A stretch of DNA of 18,479 bases. Source: JAVEYA01 sp034003745 (lineage in GTDB: Bacteria > Bacillota > Peptococcia > DRI-13 > PHAD01). Position 1 is the first letter of the stretch; each line of letters starts with the position of its first letter. The DNA lies in assembly GCA_034003745.1 (NCBI GenBank), contig JAVEYA010000041.1, positions 1 through 18,479 of the forward strand, in the 5' to 3' direction. A program made the translations under genes and the position numbers. The notes beneath the pieces were generated by a model. It had not been told where the DNA came from. It saw only the letters and a list, made by a program, of their open reading frames with translations, and made no database searches. Shown in pieces: positions 14,079-18,479 of this stretch.

Positions 14079-14633
14079 TTAAAGTGCTTTCGGTACGATG
14101 GTGACGTTCTCCATGCTGACTCCGGACATCTTCGTCACAATATCGGCAATCCTGGCCGCTTCTTCCGGCAACAGGCTATCCGACGGCACGATTACCATCA
14201 CCGCTTTTTCCTGAATTACGGCAATGGCGTCCTTGAAGCCCTTAGCTACCAGCATATTTTCAATTTTCGATTCCTTATCCAGGTTATCGGAAATAGCGAT
14301 CAGTTTATGCTGGGCTTCCTGTCGGAGCTGCTCTGAAGAATTGGGATTATTGACGATTTCCCGTAAAATTTCGATTTGCCCGCTGCGGGTGCGCTCTCGT
14401 TCAATCCTGAACTCACTGAAGAAATTATCCTTGCTGACTTTTTCCTGCGCCGCCCCCACCGTTACTACCGGTACGGACAGCCTCCTCTCCATTTCAACCG
14501 CCGCCGGCTTTTCATCGGCAAAGAGCGCGATGAACGCTTCCCATTGCGTCGCCCCCAGCCAGACAAACGAGAGCACTACCAGTACTGCGCCAAAAATAAG
14601 GAGGGTTTTTAACCTGATAATAATCGCCGTCAT
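14079..14633 (-). CDS. spoIIIAH: Stage III sporulation protein AH
   Basis: SpoIIIAH is a mother-cell membrane protein whose extracellular domain binds forespore SpoIIQ across the intermembrane space, forming part of the feeding-tube or channel complex. The 184-residue product (B. subtilis about 218) has one N-terminal membrane segment (about 9-27), a variable linker, a Glu/Arg-rich helical stretch (RIERERTRSGQIEILREI), and the C-terminal ring-building domain similar to YscJ/FliF. That domain ends in SGVSMENVTIVP. The start ATG has AGGTG about 5 bases upstream and follows spoIIIAG by 4 bases. It is the last gene of the spoIIIA operon; no terminator hairpin is evident after it. Confidence 0.93.
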   Translation of the reverse strand: MTAIIIRLKTLLIFGAVLVVLSFVWLGATQWEAFIALFADEKPAAVEMERRLSVPVVTVGAAQEKVSKDNFFSEFRIERERTRSGQIEILREIVNNPNSSEQLRQEAQHKLIAISDNLDKESKIENMLVAKGFKDAIAVIQEKAVMVIVPSDSLLPEEAARIADIVTKMSGVSMENVTIVPKAL

Positions 14634-14637
14634 TTTT

Positions 14638-15213
14638 TCACCTGCTTTCTTTGGATACTACCATGACCCGGTGGGCCGGAATATTCAGCATGGCCTGCAC
14701 CGCACGGCTAAGGTTTGCCTTCACTTCGCTGTCGGAGGCGCCTTCGGCTACAATCAGCACCCCCCTGATTTGCGGGGCCAGTTCTGTGGTTATCAGCGCT
14801 TCATTACTGTTTTGCGCAAAAACATGTTCCGCTCGCGCATTGGCGGTATCGGTGGTTCTGACTCCGCCAGCATTGTCTCTTTCCTGGGTCGTGGAAGAAT
14901 CCTTGCTCTCATTTTTGGCATATTCTTTCACATAACCGCTCTCCAGCGTGACTGCCGCCGCTACCGAGCCCGCGCCTTCGATTTGGCTTAAGGTATCCGC
15001 CAACCGCTCTCCCAGCGAATGCTCCAACCGGCTTAGCGCAGAGTCTGCGCTGCTCCTTTCCGCCACCGGTTCAAGGGGCGCGGCAGGGCTTTCCTCCTGC
15101 AGGAAGAAACCCGGCGCGATAATCAGCGCCGCTCCCACCAGAATCAATAAGGCGATCCCCCAGGGACCGTATTTGCCCTTATAGTCCAGCATGGTTTTAT
15201 AGAACTCACTCAT
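14638..15213 (-). CDS. spoIIIAG: Stage III sporulation protein AG
   Basis: SpoIIIAG forms a large ring in the intermembrane space as part of the SpoIIIA-SpoIIQ complex. I start at the ATG at 15213 (191 residues), because GGGGG lies 8 bases upstream; an ATG at 15228 has no ribosome site. One membrane segment (about 20-38) follows KGKYGPWG, a motif common at this point. A Ser/Ala/Glu-rich linker comes next, and then the ring domain with LADTLSQIEGAGSVAAAVTLESG and, after a disordered Asp/Ser/Asn-rich insert, QIRGVLIVAEGASDSEVKANL near the end. The start overlaps the spoIIIAF stop by 8 bases, pointing to coupled translation. Confidence 0.93.
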   Translation of the reverse strand: MSEFYKTMLDYKGKYGPWGIALLILVGAALIIAPGFFLQEESPAAPLEPVAERSSADSALSRLEHSLGERLADTLSQIEGAGSVAAAVTLESGYVKEYAKNESKDSSTTQERDNAGGVRTTDTANARAEHVFAQNSNEALITTELAPQIRGVLIVAEGASDSEVKANLSRAVQAMLNIPAHRVMVVSKESR

Positions 15214-15841
15214 GATCACTACCCCCATTCACGATGATTTGTTCCGGCGGGACATTAAAATACCGGCTTAGCGTTTCCTTGATTTGTTCCCTGACCTGTT
15301 CCGGCAGGTCTTCTTCACGCTGGGGTACGGAATTTGTTGCCGGCGCCTCCTTACCGATGCGGACCGGCTCTATTCTGATTCCGGCAGACGCGTTGGGGAC
15401 TGTTTCATTCTGCAAAGTCACCCGGATATGTTTAATTCCTGCATAAGAACCGAATTTCCGGGCCTCTGCCAGCTCCACCTTCACCTCCGCTTCTCCCACG
15501 CCCTCAATGATTCTGACCAGGGAAACCATCTGTGCCTCCAACCGTCCGGCGTAAGTCGCCAGAAACTGTTCCTGATTTTTTAAGGCCAGCTCGGCGCCCG
15601 CCTGCCGGATGCTTTGAGTCTCCGAATCCCCGGCAATTACCGGCTTCCAGGACAGCGCCGCCAAGTCCCGGCTCTGAAACAGCGCGCTGATTAAGGGATT
15701 TAAGATGGAGACCAGGATGAATAAACCCATGACCATCTTCAGATAAGGCCTCATTTTGTTGGAAGGGAGCAGCATATCCAAAAAAGCCGTCAGGATAATT
15801 AAAAGGACAATTCCCCGGACCAGTTCCTTCAGGACTTCCAT
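15206..15841 (-). CDS. spoIIIAF: Stage III sporulation protein AF
   Basis: SpoIIIAF is a mother-cell membrane component of the SpoIIIA complex with a ring-building-like soluble domain. The 211-residue product has two N-terminal membrane segments (about 8-25 and 34-54) joined by SNKMRPYLKMVMGL, typical of the family. An extracellular region follows, with GVGEAEVKVEL and, at the end, EQIKETLSRYFNVPPEQIIV. The start ATG has GAGGTG 8 bases upstream. It begins 7 bases after the spoIIIAE stop and overlaps spoIIIAG by 8 bases. Confidence 0.93.
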   Translation of the reverse strand: MEVLKELVRGIVLLIILTAFLDMLLPSNKMRPYLKMVMGLFILVSILNPLISALFQSRDLAALSWKPVIAGDSETQSIRQAGAELALKNQEQFLATYAGRLEAQMVSLVRIIEGVGEAEVKVELAEARKFGSYAGIKHIRVTLQNETVPNASAGIRIEPVRIGKEAPATNSVPQREEDLPEQVREQIKETLSRYFNVPPEQIIVNGGSDHE

Positions 15842-15848
15842 TGCATCT

Positions 15849-17042
15849 TCACCTCAGCATCACCGTAAAATTCGCCGCTCCAACGATAATGACGACGGTT
15901 AAAAAAAACATGATGGCCACACTGGCCACGGCCGCAAAGGCCAGAAACAAACTGCCGGCCATATCCTCCAGGGTATCCGCGATCAGATTGCTCCCCACCG
16001 GCTGCAGCAGGGCGGAAGCCAGGCGGTAAATTACCGCAATGGCCAGGATCTTCAATACCGGAAAGAGGACGATGGCCCCCAGTACCAGGACCCCTGTCAA
16101 GCCTACCGCATTCTTCAGCAGCAGGGAACCGCCCATCACCGCGTCCAGAGCGTCGGCAAACATCCCGCCGGCCACCGGAATAAACGCGCCGGTCATATAT
16201 TTGGCTGTCCGCAGCGTCACGCCATCCACCACTGCGCCGGCTACGCCCTCTACGGTAATCACCCCGACGAAGAGCGTCAGTACCAGGCCGATTCCTGCTT
16301 TAGTAATTTGCCTTAAAAATACGGCCAGCCGGGATACCTTGAAATACTCGGAGATATTGTTGGCTATCGAGAGCATCGCCGTCAGATAAATCAGCGGAAA
16401 GATTACCCCCTGTGTTACCGCGCCCATCACATTCAGGAAGACCATCAGAAAAGGCTGTAATAACGACGCGCTGGTCAACCCCCCCATAGCTGTCAGCAGC
16501 ACTAGCAGCACCGGCAGCAATAGTTTCATGAAGCTCGTCATCGTCCGGATGGATTCCAGCCCGGTAGCCACCGCCGTATGAAAAGAGCTTAAGGCAATGG
16601 TAATCAAGGCCATTAAACAGATAAAATAGGCTAATTTTGCTGTAGTACCCCCGGCAAAAGCCAGCTGCAGATTGGATAAAACAGCACACACCACGGCAAT
16701 GATAATTAGTTTGCCTAAAACATGAAGATTCCCCGTCACTTCTCGCAAAAAGAAATTGAAGATGCCCTGGAAAAAAGCCTGGGGAGAAAAGACGAATTCT
16801 CCTTCTTTCAGAGATTCGAAAAAATGGGAGAGCGATAGTTCCGGTAAATAGGGCGCTACCTCCCGGTCTACTTCCAGAATAAACTGCTCCAATTCGCGCA
16901 AATCCAGATTCTGCTCCTGCTCAGCAACCAACGATCCCAGGAACGCCCCCGCCCCCGGATCCGCTTCCGCCGCGGTTGCTGCGGTCGCCGGTATGGGTAG
17001 GAAAAAAGAGGCGAAAATAATAAGGGTCATAAATTTTTTCAT
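15849..17042 (-). CDS. spoIIIAE: Stage III sporulation protein AE
   Basis: SpoIIIAE is the polytopic membrane protein of the SpoIIIA complex and a candidate for its channel or permease-like core. The 397-residue product has a signal peptide (about 1-24, with a Lys-Lys start and an Ala-rich cleavage zone). An acidic helical region follows (about 40-85), then roughly eight membrane segments from residue 100 to the C terminus. Conserved phrases visible are GVITVEGVAGAVVDGVTLR, KYMTGAFIPVAGGMFADALD and GSLLLKNAVGLTGV. The start ATG has AAGGTG close upstream. It lies 43 bases after spoIIIAD, the largest gap in this operon. Confidence 0.95.
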   Translation of the reverse strand: MKKFMTLIIFASFFLPIPATAATAAEADPGAGAFLGSLVAEQEQNLDLRELEQFILEVDREVAPYLPELSLSHFFESLKEGEFVFSPQAFFQGIFNFFLREVTGNLHVLGKLIIIAVVCAVLSNLQLAFAGGTTAKLAYFICLMALITIALSSFHTAVATGLESIRTMTSFMKLLLPVLLVLLTAMGGLTSASLLQPFLMVFLNVMGAVTQGVIFPLIYLTAMLSIANNISEYFKVSRLAVFLRQITKAGIGLVLTLFVGVITVEGVAGAVVDGVTLRTAKYMTGAFIPVAGGMFADALDAVMGGSLLLKNAVGLTGVLVLGAIVLFPVLKILAIAVIYRLASALLQPVGSNLIADTLEDMAGSLFLAFAAVASVAIMFFLTVVIIVGAANFTVMLR

Positions 17043-17085
17043 GCCACACCTTCAATAACACTGATTTATCCTCTTTATGGTTCAT

Positions 17086-17472
17086 TCAGGGGAGCAGTCT
17101 TAACACCGATTCGAGAATAGCTACGATAATCGGCAGGGCCAGAACCATTACCAGCACCTTGGCCGCAAACTCTATCTTGGCGGCAATGGAGCTTTCCCCG
17201 GCGTCTTTGCAGATTTGGGCCCCGAATTCCGCGATATAGGCGATCCCGATAATTTTCAAGATCGTCGTCAAATAGAACAAATTGATATTGGCGCTGGAAG
17301 CCAACTGCCATAAGACTTCCACAACAGCTTCCACACGGCTTACGGCAAACAGGAAAATAATCACGCCGGTGGCCAGGCTGACCAAAATGGCTGCTTCCTT
17401 ATTTCTTTCTTTCAGGAAAACAGCCATGACCATGCCCACAAAGCCCACGCCCACAACTTGGAATATTTCCAT
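17086..17472 (-). CDS. spoIIIAD: Stage III sporulation protein AD
   Basis: SpoIIIAD is a small membrane protein of the SpoIIIA complex, related to SpoIIIAC. The 128-residue product has membrane segments at about 3-20, 27-44 and 105-124, with the conserved middle TTILKIIGIAYIAEFGAQICKDAGESSIAAKIEFAAKV split across 68-104. Length matches the family (about 130). The start ATG has a G-rich site (AGGGGTG) a few bases upstream and begins 9 bases after spoIIIAC. Confidence 0.93.
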   Translation of the reverse strand: MEIFQVVGVGFVGMVMAVFLKERNKEAAILVSLATGVIIFLFAVSRVEAVVEVLWQLASSANINLFYLTTILKIIGIAYIAEFGAQICKDAGESSIAAKIEFAAKVLVMVLALPIIVAILESVLRLLP

Positions 17473-17481
17473 TGCACACCC

Positions 17482-17685
17482 CTACGACAAAAAGAATACG
17501 CTCTTAACCTGGTTTAAGAGGTCCGCCAAAAGCTGCACCACCATAATCAAAGCAATAGATACGCCCGCCAGGGTAGCGATAAAGGAATACTCCTCTTTCC
17601 CCGCCTGTTTTAACAGAGTATGAAAAATCGAGGTTAAAATACCAATGCCGGCAATCTGAAAAATCAGTTCTATATTCATTTTCAA
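17482..17685 (-). CDS. spoIIIAC: Stage III sporulation protein AC
   Basis: SpoIIIAC is a tiny two-segment membrane protein of the SpoIIIA complex. The 67-residue product matches the family in length and carries the characteristic IFQIAGIGIL, TLLKQAGKEEYSF and a second hydrophobic helix ending in LNQVKSVFF. The start is unclear: TTG at 17685 is 5 bases from GGAG, while the ATG at 17679 (65 residues) aligns better with homologues I recall but is 11 bases from it. It follows spoIIIAB by 18 bases. Confidence 0.92.
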   Translation of the reverse strand: MKMNIELIFQIAGIGILTSIFHTLLKQAGKEEYSFIATLAGVSIALIMVVQLLADLLNQVKSVFFLS

Positions 17686-17703
17686 GATTTCTCCTTTGCT
17701 TTG

Positions 17704-18231
17704 TTATAGAATGGTCAGCACGATGACCGCACCCATACAAAACCCCAGATACTGCCACATCTTCTCATATTTGCCCCGGGCCTCCAGAGCCTGTTGTTCA
17801 ATGAAAAGCAACTGCTCCCGGGCCAGGGTAATATGCTTTAACTGCTCACGTTTTGCCGAGCAGCCCAGCGTTTGGCCAAACGCTTCCAAAACAGCTGTTT
17901 CCTCTGCTTGCGTCGGCGCATTTTCCTGTAATCGGGCGATTCCTACCCGCCAGGCTTCGGCGGCGGTATGGCCCTGATTGCTGTTCAAGAGCCGGGCGGC
18001 TTCCTGAAACAACACAGCCGCCGCAAAAGGAATCTTCTCCCCCGCCCGGGCTAGCGCCGGCGGCAAAGGCGTAGAAGTATAACTAATCTCATTTTCCAGC
18101 AGCGTGAGACCATTTTGCAGGCTGCGCAGCATTTCCGAGCGCCGGCGGTAGCGTCCCCCGGCTTGGAGTCCCGCATAGCCGCAGCCGCCTATAATCATGA
18201 TCGCTCCAAGTATTTTCAACACGCTCAGCAC
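17704..18231 (-). CDS. spoIIIAB: Stage III sporulation protein AB
   Basis: SpoIIIAB is a mother-cell membrane protein that resembles the GspF/PilC platform proteins of type II secretion and type IV pili, and is thought to work with the SpoIIIAA ATPase. The 175-residue product has one membrane segment at each end (about 4-24 and 158-175) around a helical core. Typical features are RYRRRSEMLRSLQNGLTLLE followed by NEISYTSTPLP, and near the end GKYEKMWQYLGFCMGA. The start is GTG at 18231, with AAAGG 4 bases upstream, and it overlaps the spoIIIAA stop by 7 bases. Confidence 0.94.
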   Translation of the reverse strand: MLSVLKILGAIMIIGGCGYAGLQAGGRYRRRSEMLRSLQNGLTLLENEISYTSTPLPPALARAGEKIPFAAAVLFQEAARLLNSNQGHTAAEAWRVGIARLQENAPTQAEETAVLEAFGQTLGCSAKREQLKHITLAREQLLFIEQQALEARGKYEKMWQYLGFCMGAVIVLTIL

Positions 18232-18479
18232 AACCTTTCCATACTTTTGCCGTTATAAATTGCTTCCACCGTACCCGCCCCCTCCCGCCGGCTTAACAAA
18301 ATCAGCCGTTCGAAGAACCTGCCGGATAAAAGCTTATTCAGATGCTCTCTTGTCTGCAGTTCAGCCAAGCGGTTCCCATGTACGCTCGTAACCACGCTGA
18401 CCCCGGCCTGCAGCATCTGCTCCAGCGCCTCCACCTCTTCCGCTTTGCCGATCTCGTCTGTAGCAATGACCCGCGGCGA
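18225..18479 (-). CDS. spoIIIAA: Stage III sporulation protein AA, C-terminal part
   Basis: Only the last 84 codons are inside the window; the gene runs off the right edge in an open frame. SpoIIIAA is a secretion-type AAA ATPase that powers or assembles the SpoIIIA complex from the mother-cell side. The visible part starts at the Walker B strand, VIATDEIGKAEEVEALEQML. It then shows SVVTSVHGNRLAEL (a sensor-like His in the SVHG motif) and the C-terminal FERLILLSRREGAGTVEAIY typical of the family. The missing Walker A should lie just beyond the edge. It overlaps spoIIIAB by 7 bases. Confidence 0.92.
   Translation of the reverse strand, partial: SPRVIATDEIGKAEEVEALEQMLQAGVSVVTSVHGNRLAELQTREHLNKLLSGRFFERLILLSRREGAGTVEAIYNGKSMERLC

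Noticed and set aside
14224..14991. Plus-strand open frame of about 255 codons across spoIIIAH and spoIIIAG
   Set aside because: Antisense to two well-recognised genes, low-complexity Ser/Ala-rich composition, no start signals.
15214..15228. Upstream ATG of spoIIIAG
   Set aside because: No ribosome site; the ATG at 15213 has GGGGG at good spacing and gives a family-like N terminus.
1..18479. Mobile element, CRISPR array, tRNA/rRNA gene or defence cassette
   Set aside because: I saw no transposase, integrase, repeat-spacer pattern, tRNA-like cloverleaf or toxin-antitoxin pair; gene order and dense packing are those of a conserved chromosomal block.

Overview
The window is a piece of chromosome from an endospore-forming Firmicute. 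All 25 genes I can support are on the minus strand and are packed with short gaps or overlaps; the longest gap is about 146 bases. Read in the direction of transcription (right to left), the order is: spoIIIAA (3' end only), spoIIIAB-AC-AD-AE-AF-AG-AH, an Asp23/AmaP/DUF2273 trio, nusB, folD, xseA, xseB, ispA, a divergent-PAP2 gene, dxs, tlyA, an uncharacterised membrane-anchored nuclease-like gene, nadK, mnmM (ytqB), argR, recN, spoIVB. The left edge then enters what is very probably the spo0A promoter region. From memory, this is the Bacillus subtilis spoIIIA-nusB-folD-xseAB-ispA-dxs-tlyA-argR-recN-spoIVB-spo0A block. The differences are that accB/accC are absent and that AmaP, DUF2273, PAP2, the nuclease-like gene, nadK and mnmM are present. 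The moderate base composition and this gene set suggest an anaerobic clostridial or Negativicutes-type spore former, but the sequence alone does not fix the genus.

Transcription units inferred from the sequence: (1) the spoIIIA operon, which enters from the right edge and should be a sigma-E mother-cell operon; (2) asp23-amaP-DUF2273-nusB, with a near-consensus sigma-A promoter (TTGTCA, 17 bases, TATAAT) just after spoIIIAH and a strong hairpin terminator after nusB; (3) a long housekeeping unit from folD to recN, starting at a -10-like TATAAT after that terminator, with many ATGA-type or 1-base junctions that suggest translational coupling; (4) spoIVB, behind a 146-base AT-rich gap; (5) a perfect Spo0A box (TTGTCGAA) just beyond spoIVB, upstream of the unseen next gene.

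Functionally, the right third builds the SpoIIIA mother-cell channel of the engulfed forespore. The middle covers one-carbon metabolism (FolD), DNA repair (exonuclease VII, RecN), the start of the MEP isoprenoid pathway (Dxs) and a C15 prenyl synthase (IspA) with a possible lipid phosphatase beside it. It also holds rRNA and tRNA modification (TlyA, MnmM), NADP supply (NadK) and arginine control (ArgR). The left end encodes SpoIVB, the forespore signalling protease that triggers pro-sigma-K processing.

I see no phage, transposon, CRISPR, toxin-antitoxin or defence island. The least explained item is the 176-residue protein at 5208-5738. It has a membrane segment at each end around a core with the residues of a RecB-like PD-(D/E)XK nuclease. 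Second is a terminator-like hairpin lying inside the 3' coding end of spoIVB.
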